Origin: a virus
DNA length: 58,666 nt
IMG/VR virus record: IMGVR_UViG_3300010413_000002
Coordinates: 64,001-122,666 of that record
Strand: one strand, 5' to 3'
Below the pieces are notes generated by a model. That model made no database searches and had not been told where the DNA came from. It worked only from the letters and a program-made list of their open reading frames with translations. The position numbers were made by a program, and so were the translations under genes. This document shows positions 22,005 through 30,645 of this stretch, piece after piece. How positions within the stretch are numbered: position 1 is the first letter of the stretch; each line of letters starts with the position of its first letter.

Positions 22005-23521
22005 TGCCTAAAGTATTAATTAGCACTTTAACGCAAGGACAATATGACCTAGGTTATAAGACTTTAATGATTGGAAGTGCTACAACTGGTTCATCAGTTA
22101 CAACTGGAGAATTAGTTACAAATATAAGATCGGCGTCTGCTTTAGCAACAGCTATAGGTAATGATAACTTCTTATATAATATGGCTAGAAAATATTGGTT
22201 AGCAGATCCTAATTACGAAACACAATTAGATTATATTTTCTTAGCAGAGGAAGGTGGAGCGACAGCTACAACAATAACAACCGCAGTAAGTGGATCAGCT
22301 ACTGCTGATGGAAGTGTAACTTTGGTAGTTGGAGAAAGAGAATGGACGGTTACGGTTGCAATTTCAAATGGCGACGCTGCTACTGATGTTGTAGATGATT
22401 TTGTAACAGCATTAAATGCTTTAAGTTATTTTCCATTTACTGCAAGCAATGCTACTGGAACTTTAACGTTAACTTCTAATGTAAAAGGTGGAATTGGACA
22501 AGTTCCTGTTAAATTAACTGGTTCTGCAGCTGGAATAACTTTTGGTGCTTTAACAAACAACGCAGGTTCTACACCTCCATTAGCAACAGGAATTAAAACT
22601 ATCTTGGATGGAGTAATTGGTGCTAAATATGATATGATAATAGTAGAAGACGAAGTTGTTTTAACTCCTATTATTTCTATGCTTGATACTTATATTACAA
22701 TTAACAATGAAAATAAATCAGGAGCATTAGTAATTCCTTTAGTTGATACTTATGCTAATTTATTAACTGCACAAACAAGTTATAATAAGAGAAATATTCC
22801 AATATTTGGATTAAAAACAATAACAGATACATCTACAGAAATTAATTCAAATCATGTTTTTGCAACTCCTTGTTTATTTTTAGGATATTGGGCAGGTGTT
22901 CTTGCTGTTTGTTTAACTGACGATGCTGATTGTTCTTCATTTCTTGGAGGAGCAAATATTGTAACTGGGACGCCAAGTAATAGAAGTATTCCTTTTGCTG
23001 ATATTGTTACAACGAAGTATTATACAACAGATGCACAAGGCTGGACTCAAACAGAAATAGACGGCTTAGAAACAGGAGGAATAACAGCTTTTTATAACAA
23101 CAAAGCAGGAAATTTAGTTATTAATAATCTAGTTTCAACATATTTAACTAATGGCGATGGAAATCCTGACTCAACATACCATTTCTTTAATGATTGGTTA
23201 AGTAGCGATTTTGCAAACGGATATATGTTCGAAGCAGCTAAAGCACAAAAACATCAAAGATTAGAATCGGAAACAGCTAATGGAAAAATGATAGCTTTAT
23301 TTGCTGGTTGGTATGATACATTATCAAACGTTGAAGAAGACAGTTCTGGAAATAGATATTCAATATTAGATTCTGGAGGAAAATCAGATTTTATGGATAG
23401 TGTAAGAAATACAATGACTATTGATTTTTCTTTAGGAAGAGTAACTGTAAGTAGAGCTGTTGAAACTTTATTAGCTCAATTTAGAGAATTGAGATTATAC
23501 AATTTATTTAAACATATTTAG
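22004..23521 (+). CDS. Tail sheath protein (Mu gpL-like)
   Basis: A 505-residue protein. The N-terminus has VTNIRSASALATAIGNDNFLYNMARKYW, the order seen in Mu gpL-type sheaths. An inserted beta domain at about 85-190 (GEREWTVTVAISNGDAATDV) follows, then the conserved core (DMIIVEDEVVLTPIISMLD, ATPCLFLGYWAGVLAVCL) and a C-terminal segment with DSVRNTMTIDFSLGRVTVSRAV. The sheath contracts around the tube to drive DNA injection. Its presence makes this a contractile-tailed phage. Confidence 0.88.
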   Translation: MPKVLISTLTQGQYDLGYKTLMIGSATTGSSVTTGELVTNIRSASALATAIGNDNFLYNMARKYWLADPNYETQLDYIFLAEEGGATATTITTAVSGSATADGSVTLVVGEREWTVTVAISNGDAATDVVDDFVTALNALSYFPFTASNATGTLTLTSNVKGGIGQVPVKLTGSAAGITFGALTNNAGSTPPLATGIKTILDGVIGAKYDMIIVEDEVVLTPIISMLDTYITINNENKSGALVIPLVDTYANLLTAQTSYNKRNIPIFGLKTITDTSTEINSNHVFATPCLFLGYWAGVLAVCLTDDADCSSFLGGANIVTGTPSNRSIPFADIVTTKYYTTDAQGWTQTEIDGLETGGITAFYNNKAGNLVINNLVSTYLTNGDGNPDSTYHFFNDWLSSDFANGYMFEAAKAQKHQRLESETANGKMIALFAGWYDTLSNVEEDSSGNRYSILDSGGKSDFMDSVRNTMTIDFSLGRVTVSRAVETLLAQFRELRLYNLFKHI

Positions 23522-23529
23522 GAGAAACT

Positions 23530-23937
23530 ATGGCAACTATAACTTGGGAAAATGCTAATCTTAATGAATTTCCTATTATAGAAATTAATGGTGAAGTTTT
23601 TCCATACGCAGTTCAGGATGGAAAAATAGATATACAAAATTATGGCTTAAACAATATTATAACCAAAAAACTTAGTACAGGAAGTATAGTTATTTCAGAA
23701 GAAACAAATACAGATGGTGCTAAAATTGGTATACCTGTATATCAAATGCCAGGATTAAGAAAGTGGGTAAAAGATAGAACTGAAGAAGGATTGTTTACAA
23801 TAGTATTTAATTATACAAAAGCTAGTTATGTAGAAAAAATTACAAACGCAACTATTGAAAACGTTCCAACAGGTCAAAATGGTGAAACTGTAACTATGAT
23901 AGTTAGAGGAAGTGTGGTGGATGTTCAACAAACATAG
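23530..23937 (+). CDS. Tail tube protein (Mu gpM-like)
   Basis: A 135-residue beta-rich protein directly after the sheath, the usual place and size for the tail tube. Features such as IQNYGLNNIITKKLSTGSIVISEETNTDG, GLRKWVKDRTEEGLFTIVFNY and a final VTMIVRGSVVDVQQT fit the family. The ribosome-binding site is AGGAG 6 nt upstream. It polymerises as rings inside the sheath. Confidence 0.78.
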   Translation: MATITWENANLNEFPIIEINGEVFPYAVQDGKIDIQNYGLNNIITKKLSTGSIVISEETNTDGAKIGIPVYQMPGLRKWVKDRTEEGLFTIVFNYTKASYVEKITNATIENVPTGQNGETVTMIVRGSVVDVQQT

Positions 23938-23964
23938 TTATTTTTTATTAATAATTAATTAAAA

Positions 23965-24510
23965 ATGAAAGTAAGTAAGGAACAACCAAAAAAATTAGTT
24001 TATGATTTACCAAAAGATTTAGAATATTCTAAAAACGGTAATTTTATAAAAACCAAAAAACTTTATATAAAAGAATTTGTTTATGGAGAATTAAGTTTTC
24101 TTGAAGAGAAATTAGATGATTTTTTAGATGAATTTGAAAACTATAGAGAAAAAGGTGCTGAAATTTTTGAAAAAGAAAATAGAGAAACTATTCAAGAACC
24201 AAAAGATTCAAATCCTGAAGATTTAAAAAAGAAAATTGAACTAGAGAAAGAGATAGCTAAGACTAAAAATGATATTCAATTAATGTCAGCACTTCAATTT
24301 CTTTGTGCTAAAAAAGGTGGATTACCAACAACTTATTTAAAAAAAGCTTTATTACCTTTTTTAATAAATTATATATATTGTGATGAAGAAATGACTATAA
24401 AAATCACAGAAAAAAATTTAAAAGAATTGGGATTAACTCAAAGAGGGCTTATTGATTTTTTCTTACTAGGCGAGTTGTTGCCTTGTTACATTTCATCAAG
24501 TTTAAAGTAG
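23965..24510 (+). CDS. Tail assembly chaperone (gpG-like, unshifted product)
   Basis: A 181-residue protein between tube and tape measure, the fixed position of tail assembly chaperones. It is charged and helical (EEKLDDFLDEFENY, then a long Lys/Glu region) and ends with an all-helical module (ALQFLCAKKGGLPTTYLKKALLPFLINYIY). Near its 3' end it carries T TTT TTC in the reading frame needed for -1 slippage, giving a longer second product. It binds the tape measure and tube subunits before tail polymerisation. Confidence 0.75.
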   Translation: MKVSKEQPKKLVYDLPKDLEYSKNGNFIKTKKLYIKEFVYGELSFLEEKLDDFLDEFENYREKGAEIFEKENRETIQEPKDSNPEDLKKKIELEKEIAKTKNDIQLMSALQFLCAKKGGLPTTYLKKALLPFLINYIYCDEEMTIKITEKNLKELGLTQRGLIDFFLLGELLPCYISSSLK

Positions 24511-24671
24511 AAAGAGATAAAGAAGCTAGAGATTTAATAAAATTCTATAAAGGTGGATTAAATATACAATATCTAAAAAAGATTACTTTAATGAATTTCT
24601 TTTATGAAATTTATCTAGCTAATATTTTAGCAAAAGAAGAAAAGGAAGCAATTAATGGATCAGCCATATAA
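23965..24671 (+). CDS. Tail assembly chaperone frameshift fusion (gpGT-like)
   Basis: Slippage by -1 at 24456-24462 joins codons 1-166 of the chaperone to the -1 frame, which is open from 24462 to a TAA at 24671. The added 69 residues (LTRRVVALLHFIKFKVER, then helical and Lys/Glu-rich) end 17 nt inside the tape-measure gene. The extension alone has no ATG at its beginning. This is the usual gpG/gpGT arrangement of long-tailed phages. Confidence 0.72.
24456..24483 (+). promoter_or_regulatory. Programmed -1 ribosomal frameshift site
   Basis: Heptamer T TTT TTC (24456-24462) is in the correct phase after GAT. Five nt later an AGGC/GCCT stem (24468-24483) may act as a weak stimulator. It sits at the end of the tail chaperone gene, where such sites are known. 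Confidence 0.75.
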
Positions 24672-26754
24672 ATTAGATATAGATATAAAACAAGAACTTC
24701 TTAAGTCTTTGGCTGTAGCTAAAAATTTAGTTGCAGGAATTAGCGAAGAAGCTTTAAAATCTAAAAAAAATCTAAATGCTTCTTTAAGAGAAGCTCGTCA
24801 AGTAATTAAAGGTGCTTATACTGCCACACAATCGATAGCAAATGCCTATAAAAGTGCCATAAGAGCTTCAGGACAATATTATCAAAATCTTCAAAAAATT
24901 AAATCAGCTTCAAAAGAAATAGCTGAAGCAAGAATACAATCCTTATTAACTTCTGGTGTTAATATAGGAGCAGCTAGAACTACTGGTTTGTTTAGACAAG
25001 CAGGAGGAACAGCTGGAATGGCAGAAATTTATCCAGAAGTTGAAGCTATTCAAAGAAGAGTAAGAGCTGGAAGATTAATAAGTGCAACTGAATTGTATAA
25101 TTTAGGCAAGAAAACTGGTATTAAATTTACCAATGGAATGCTTGATGAAATTAATAAAGCCGCTAAAACAAGAAGAGTTGATTTAAGCAGAATGGTTGCA
25201 ATAGAAAGATTAACTGGAAAAAAAATCTATTCTACTGTAGAGGCTAATACATTTGAAGGGTTTAAAAAAGGAATTAGAAGAGCTGAACCATATTTAGTTA
25301 GAAGATTTAAATCTATAATATCATTTTTTGGAATATATGGAGTAGCTCGTATAACAACTTCTGCAATACAAGCTAGAGTAGAAAGAGAACAAGCTCAAAG
25401 AACAATAGCAACAATATTACCGAATTTAGGTATTACTGGTAGTATAAGAGAGAGATTAAAGTTTGCAAAAGGAGAAATCGAAAGATTTATGAGAGAAATG
25501 TCCGGAATGGGCGTTGATCCTTTTGCATTACAAAGACCATACATGCAATTCTTAGCTGCTTCTAAAGGAAGTATAGAAGAAGCTAGAAGACAATTTTCTG
25601 CATTCATGACATTAGCTAAAGTTTATGGTTTAAATTCTGAAGGTATTAAGGGAATGACATATGCTTTAGTTCAGATGAAATCTAAAGGTAGGTTATCAAT
25701 GGAGGAACTCAGTAGACAAATGGGTAACCAATTACCAGGTGCTGTAAGAATTTTTGCTGATGCAATGGGAATGAGTTATGAAACAATGCTTTCTACTATC
25801 AAGAGTGCAGGTATTGATTCTGAATTTGCTATAAGAAAAGTAACTGATTATGTTCAAAATAAATTTCAAGGCTTAGGTAAGTTTTTGACACAAGATTTTG
25901 GAAGTGTATTGCAAACTTTAAGAGGAAATTTTAGATTACTTACTGCGGAAATGGTTTCTGGAACAAGTGGAGGAATAATAAGAGCATTTGCTTTTTCAAT
26001 GAATAGAGTATTAATTATTGCAAGAGAATTCGCTCCATTAATTAATGCTGTTTCTGTTGGCATAATAGCCTTATCTATTAGTGCCAATAAAGCTAAAATC
26101 TTAAAAGTTTTATTTGGTGCTTCCACAATAGCTCAAATAAGAACAATGCAAGGAACTATGACTGCCTTTGGAATGAGTGCTTTAATGGCTTATGGTTCTT
26201 TTGAAATTCTTTTTAATAAAATAAGGCAACTAAGTAGACTCAGACAAGTTGGTGGTAAAGGAAGTGGTATACAATTCCTTAGAGATATTTTACCTTTAGT
26301 TGGAGCTGGAGCTTTAGCTATAGGAACAACTGTTAAGGGTTTTTATCAAACTTTCACTATATTAAATAAAATTTATAAACAAACTCAATCTTATTTAATG
26401 CTAAAAAAGGGATTACTTTCTATATTAAGAAAAGAACTTTTTTTAGAAACTCTTATAGCTATTGTAAAAAATCCTGCTAAGTTAGCTATTGGTCTTGGAG
26501 TTGCTGCTGGAGTAGGAGCGGTTGGATATGGAATTTGGAAAGCTGGAGAGGCTAGAATTGAAAGAACGCAAGAAAACAATAGGCAAACAACATCATTAAC
26601 AAGAGACGCTTATAGAATTCAACCATTAGATATAAATATGAATTTAACTGGTGGGGTATCTGGTATGGGAGATTATAGCACAACAATGACAGTGGAAGAA
26701 AATAAAGATGTTGGCGTATTTAATTTTAATAATTTAACAGGAAATCAAATTTAG
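24655..26754 (+). CDS. Tape measure protein
   Basis: A 699-residue protein. The N-terminal 230 residues are helical. Residues about 235-420 contain the tape-measure domain (REQAQRTIATILP, MTYALVQMKSKGRLSMEELS, RQMGNQLPGAVRIFADAMG, SGTSGGIIRAF). Hydrophobic segments with Gly/Ala follow near 450-520 and 600-640 (LAIGLGVAAGVGAVGYGIW). It sets tail length and is thought to enter the host envelope during infection. By the usual 0.15 nm per residue rule the tail would be about 100 nm long. Confidence 0.85.
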   Translation: MDQPYKLDIDIKQELLKSLAVAKNLVAGISEEALKSKKNLNASLREARQVIKGAYTATQSIANAYKSAIRASGQYYQNLQKIKSASKEIAEARIQSLLTSGVNIGAARTTGLFRQAGGTAGMAEIYPEVEAIQRRVRAGRLISATELYNLGKKTGIKFTNGMLDEINKAAKTRRVDLSRMVAIERLTGKKIYSTVEANTFEGFKKGIRRAEPYLVRRFKSIISFFGIYGVARITTSAIQARVEREQAQRTIATILPNLGITGSIRERLKFAKGEIERFMREMSGMGVDPFALQRPYMQFLAASKGSIEEARRQFSAFMTLAKVYGLNSEGIKGMTYALVQMKSKGRLSMEELSRQMGNQLPGAVRIFADAMGMSYETMLSTIKSAGIDSEFAIRKVTDYVQNKFQGLGKFLTQDFGSVLQTLRGNFRLLTAEMVSGTSGGIIRAFAFSMNRVLIIAREFAPLINAVSVGIIALSISANKAKILKVLFGASTIAQIRTMQGTMTAFGMSALMAYGSFEILFNKIRQLSRLRQVGGKGSGIQFLRDILPLVGAGALAIGTTVKGFYQTFTILNKIYKQTQSYLMLKKGLLSILRKELFLETLIAIVKNPAKLAIGLGVAAGVGAVGYGIWKAGEARIERTQENNRQTTSLTRDAYRIQPLDINMNLTGGVSGMGDYSTTMTVEENKDVGVFNFNNLTGNQI

Positions 26755-26756
26755 AT

Positions 26757-28082
26757 ATGACAATAAATTATATTAGAGATTATATAACATTAAATGAAAG
26801 AAAGTTTTTTTGGATAAATTCTTCAGAAGATTATTCTAAAAAACTTGATATACAAAATATTCCAAAAACAAATATACCAGTTGTTCAATATTTAGGTGAA
26901 GGAAATAAATATATTAATTTAGAATTAAGAACTGGTGGAAAAACAAATTCTGAAAACAGCACACAACCAGAACAAGAATATATATCAGAAAAAGAATGGA
27001 TTAGAACTTTTTTAGGAACTAGAAAAGGTTTAAAAGTAAAAACCGTTTTACCAGATGCAAAAAGTTATGATTGTGTTTTATTAGAAGGGAAAATAACAGA
27101 AGATAATTCTTTATTAAATATAATAAGCTTTAATGTTAAATTATTAATTATACCAATTATTCCTCCTAGAAATATTTCGAATAAAAACGCTTTGTTAACG
27201 CAAGCCCAAAGCGCAAGAAATACCTTGAAAGAAAATATTGGAGAAAATATTCCAGATACTGTTTTTGCAGATAAAAAAGATAGTATTTTTTCTATAATGA
27301 AGAGAAATGGAATAACTTTTTATAAAAGAGGAAAAGATCTTTTTAAAAAATTTTCTAAAGGAGCAAAAGTAGTTGGAGATTATACGAGAAAAGTTCAAAG
27401 TAAATTAAATAAATTAGCACTTATAAAAAGTAAAATAATAAGTTTTTCTCAAAAACCAAGTCAATGGGTTGGTGATTTATTAGAAATAAATAGAAAAGTA
27501 AGAGAATTAGCAAATACTCCAACTCAATTGTTTAATATAATAGTAGATACTATAGGAAGAGCAAAAGTTTATTTTGGAGATACAAAAGAAACTTTAAGTG
27601 GATTATTAAGTGCATTTGATTTTACTAAATCAGAGCCTAAAACGGTAAATAATTTGAATACTTTTTATAGAAACTCTGATGAAGAAGGAATAAAAAATAT
27701 AACTAATGCCGCTTTATTGATTACAGCTTATGAAATGGCAGCAAATATAGATTATAGTAATAGTGATGATATAAAAGAAGTCCAAGAGAGTTTAAGTTTA
27801 ATGTATAATTCAATAATGGCAAATCCCTTATTAGATGAAAATACAAAGAATGCAATTTATTTACTTAAAGTAGAAGTTGACAAATTTCTTAATAATTTAT
27901 TAAAAAATGTAAACAATGTAATCATTGTAAATATATCAAGACCAACACCGTTTGATGTTATAATTTTTGATAGATATGGAAATCTTGATTTATATGACGA
28001 ATTAATTGCTTTAAACCTTGGGACTATTACTGATTTATCAAATGTTAGTGGAGACATAAAGTTATATGCAGAGCAAATATAA
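26757..28082 (+). CDS. DNA circularisation/gpN-like baseplate protein
   Basis: A 441-residue protein. Residues about 10-130 (KFFWINSSEDYSKKLDIQNI, then VVQYLGEGNKYINLELRTGG and a late ISFNVKLLI) fit the N-terminal domain of Mu gpN-type DNA-circularisation proteins. These belong to the baseplate and tail tip. The rest is helical. It lies in the same place as Mu gpN, between tape measure and the gp44-like hub. Confidence 0.65.
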   Translation: MTINYIRDYITLNERKFFWINSSEDYSKKLDIQNIPKTNIPVVQYLGEGNKYINLELRTGGKTNSENSTQPEQEYISEKEWIRTFLGTRKGLKVKTVLPDAKSYDCVLLEGKITEDNSLLNIISFNVKLLIIPIIPPRNISNKNALLTQAQSARNTLKENIGENIPDTVFADKKDSIFSIMKRNGITFYKRGKDLFKKFSKGAKVVGDYTRKVQSKLNKLALIKSKIISFSQKPSQWVGDLLEINRKVRELANTPTQLFNIIVDTIGRAKVYFGDTKETLSGLLSAFDFTKSEPKTVNNLNTFYRNSDEEGIKNITNAALLITAYEMAANIDYSNSDDIKEVQESLSLMYNSIMANPLLDENTKNAIYLLKVEVDKFLNNLLKNVNNVIIVNISRPTPFDVIIFDRYGNLDLYDELIALNLGTITDLSNVSGDIKLYAEQI

Positions 28083-29562
28083 TTATTTTGATGCTGGTAC
28101 TTTAGAAATAGAAATAGTCAGTATTAGAAATAAAAATGGACAAGATAAAATAATTGGAAAAAAACTTATACCAAATTCTGCAAAAATAGGAATAAATTTT
28201 GGCGATATATGTTATAGTATAGAATTTACAGTTCCAAATATTACAGGATATTTTGTTCCAATGATTAACGGAGTTGAAATAAAAGTATATTTAGACGGAG
28301 AATTTCGTTGTGGTGGATATATTATTGGGCAAGAAACTAAGAAAAACTCAGTATCTTACAAAGCTATTGGATATGGTTATGAAATAACAAAAACTTTCTG
28401 TCTTCCTTTAACTGGCTATACTAAAGGAATTTCCGTTAGTACCTTTATATTACAAACAATAAGACAAAATTTAATTAAGAGAAAAAAAATAATAATTGTT
28501 AGTAATGAAACAGAAAAAAGAACAGAAGTTTATACTAGGAATGTTAGAGTAGCTTTTGTTTTGTATGATCCTAATAATCTTGGAGATGAAATAATAAATA
28601 TACAAACAGAATCTAAATATGAAGAAAATATTTTATCTTATTTAAATAATTTCATAAAACCATCTAATCTTTTTATTAGGTGTCTTGGAAATTTTGATGA
28701 TATGAAAGGTTATATAAAAGAAAATATTTTAAATAATACTATAAATAATAATATTTTATCAAACAATATATCATTAGATGATCCTAATGATTTAGGTTTA
28801 AGAGAGCAAACAGTTTTTGTTTTAGAATTATATAAACCAATAACAAAACAAACTGGAGGTTCAATTACCTTAGATTCAGATAAAAAATATGATTTTTCGA
28901 TAAAAAGTGAGGGTTATATATCTGATAATATTATAAATCAGCAACCAACTTTTAGAATTGATTATTCAAATAGATATGGATGTTATTTTGCAACTTCAAA
29001 AAACCAACCAAATATTAACACAGGCACAAACAATGCTTATGCAGAAGATCCAGTCATTAACGATGGAACTGCAACAGTAATTAAATTTGATTTAAATTTA
29101 GATATTAATAGATTACAAAGTTTATTGTATTATGAGGTTAATAAAAGAATAGCAGAAAGTTTTACATATGATTGTACGGTAATAGGTTTTAGACAGGGAT
29201 TAAATATATTTAATGTAAATAATGGTATAGAAAAAGGAAATTTAGCTTTTTGGGATATAAATCACAGTATTAAAGTTACAGACAATTCAAATGGAGTAAA
29301 AAATAATCAATTTTTAATCAAAGGATTGGTAATGAATTGGGGTAAAAGTGGAGCTACAACAAATTTAAATTTAACACTTCCAAATGCTTATACTCAAGAA
29401 AAACCACCTGCTCAATTAGAAAGCGAATATTTAGATGAAATTAAAAGAGAAGAAGAAAAAAGAAAAAATTTTGTTTTTTCTAAAAAAGAAGGATATGGAA
29501 TTTATTTGGACAGAAATATTAAAAATAAAGAAAACGTAACTTTAGAAATGTTGGGTATATAA
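28066..29562 (+). CDS. Baseplate hub protein (Mu gp44/gpP-like)
   Basis: A 498-residue protein. It begins with a beta-rich domain (DICYSIEFTVPNITGYFVPM, EIKVYLDGEFRCGGYIIGQE, YGYEITKTFCLPLTGY) of the hub family related to phage T4 gp27 and P2 gpD. The second half has NINRLQSLLYYEVNKRIAESFTYDCTVIGF, typical of the third hub domain. The C-terminus is charged (KREEEKRKN). It is followed by the spike gene, as in Mu. Confidence 0.72.
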   Translation: MQSKYNYFDAGTLEIEIVSIRNKNGQDKIIGKKLIPNSAKIGINFGDICYSIEFTVPNITGYFVPMINGVEIKVYLDGEFRCGGYIIGQETKKNSVSYKAIGYGYEITKTFCLPLTGYTKGISVSTFILQTIRQNLIKRKKIIIVSNETEKRTEVYTRNVRVAFVLYDPNNLGDEIINIQTESKYEENILSYLNNFIKPSNLFIRCLGNFDDMKGYIKENILNNTINNNILSNNISLDDPNDLGLREQTVFVLELYKPITKQTGGSITLDSDKKYDFSIKSEGYISDNIINQQPTFRIDYSNRYGCYFATSKNQPNINTGTNNAYAEDPVINDGTATVIKFDLNLDINRLQSLLYYEVNKRIAESFTYDCTVIGFRQGLNIFNVNNGIEKGNLAFWDINHSIKVTDNSNGVKNNQFLIKGLVMNWGKSGATTNLNLTLPNAYTQEKPPAQLESEYLDEIKREEEKRKNFVFSKKEGYGIYLDRNIKNKENVTLEMLGI

Positions 29563-29563
29563 A

Positions 29564-30211
29564 ATGTATAGAGTAAAAATTAAAGAAGTAAAAGGAACTT
29601 CTAATCCATATGAAATCATATATAGAAGATATGATACTGATAAACCAATAAGATTGCCTACTGGGCAAGTTATACAAAATGATGTTCTTAAGGGTTTAAC
29701 TTATCTATATAACGATATAGGAATTGCTACGCATCCTCAAGAAGGAGACGAAGTATTAGTTATGCCAATTAATGCAACGGAATACATAGGATTTTGTGTT
29801 GATTGGCAATCAAAACCATCAAGAGCTATAAATGAATTATGTTTAGGAAATTTTAAAACAAGTAATTTTCTTAGAATAAATAACAATTCAATAAAAGCTG
29901 AAGAAAGCGGTACTAATTATATAACTTTTATTTCTTTAATTAAACATTTAGTACAAAGCGCACTGGTTGAAATTATTTCTTCAGGAACAGCTAAACTAGA
30001 AAGCTTAGGAGATTTAACTTTAGAAAGTACAGGTGGCAAGACTTCCGTAAAAGCCTCATCTGATATAGATTTAATTACAAGTTCCAATGTAAATTTAGGT
30101 AATACAGGAGGAGTTGGAGTTGCGAGAATAGGCGATACAGTTGATTTAGTTCCAGCGAGTCCAACTTATGGACAAATAATAACAGGAAGTTCAAACGTTA
30201 AAAGTATATAA
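29564..30211 (+). CDS. Baseplate spike protein (Mu gp45-like)
   Basis: A 215-residue protein. An N-terminal OB-like domain (THPQEGDEVLVMPINATEYIG) is followed by a run of short beta repeats rich in S/T/G (AKLESLGDLTLESTGGKTSV), expected to form the trimeric beta-helix spike. The C-terminal VARIGDTVDLVPASPTYGQI, then GSSNV, resembles the spike tip seen in gp45-like and PAAR-like proteins. It pierces the outer membrane, consistent with a Gram-negative host. Confidence 0.78.
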   Translation: MYRVKIKEVKGTSNPYEIIYRRYDTDKPIRLPTGQVIQNDVLKGLTYLYNDIGIATHPQEGDEVLVMPINATEYIGFCVDWQSKPSRAINELCLGNFKTSNFLRINNNSIKAEESGTNYITFISLIKHLVQSALVEIISSGTAKLESLGDLTLESTGGKTSVKASSDIDLITSSNVNLGNTGGVGVARIGDTVDLVPASPTYGQIITGSSNVKSI

Positions 30212-30645
30212 TGGATAGCAATAATAAAATTATGGACTTAAAGCTAGAATTAAACAACAATGGAATATTTGATTTTGTTTTAGAAAATGGAGGTATTGCT
30301 TTTGATTATAGCATTAATACTTTGATTAATGATCTTATTTTTACAAATCGTTTAGATTTAGATTATCCATTAGGACATAAAGAAGGGTGGAAGGGCGGAG
30401 AAAGATATAGTTATGTTTGGAAATATAAACATCATTCAGCAACAGAAGATACAGCCTTGGGTTTAAAAGATGCTATAAGAAATGCTTTACAACCACTAAT
30501 CGATAATGAAATATGTAGCAATATTACAGTTGATAGTACCATATCATCAAAAGTAATAAATATAACTATTACATATTCAGATATAAAAGGAAATGAAACT
30601 GGAAAATATTATGTAGCATTTAAACTTTCAAGTACAGGTAATTAA
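30211..30645 (+). CDS. Baseplate wedge protein, Mu gp46/GPW-like
   Basis: A 144-residue protein of gp46 size between spike and baseplate J genes. YPLGHKEGWKGGERYSYVWKYKH corresponds to the conserved R-G-WW..W.. region of the family. The final helix-strand (LKDAIRNALQPLIDNEICSNITV) is the gp25/GPW-like part. Start and stop codons overlap the neighbours by one base (TAATG). Confidence 0.68.
   Translation: MDSNNKIMDLKLELNNNGIFDFVLENGGIAFDYSINTLINDLIFTNRLDLDYPLGHKEGWKGGERYSYVWKYKHHSATEDTALGLKDAIRNALQPLIDNEICSNITVDSTISSKVINITITYSDIKGNETGKYYVAFKLSSTGN

Noticed and set aside
24483-24671. Independent 62-residue gene after the tail chaperone
   Set aside because: It begins at a TTG inside the chaperone gene and is in the -1 frame reached from the T TTT TTC slippery site, so it is the frameshift extension and not a separate gene.
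30041-30056. Another ACTTCCGTAAAA element
   Set aside because: It matches the leader motif but lies inside the spike coding sequence, with no start codon about 50 nt downstream; it is probably chance coding for Thr-Ser-Val-Lys.
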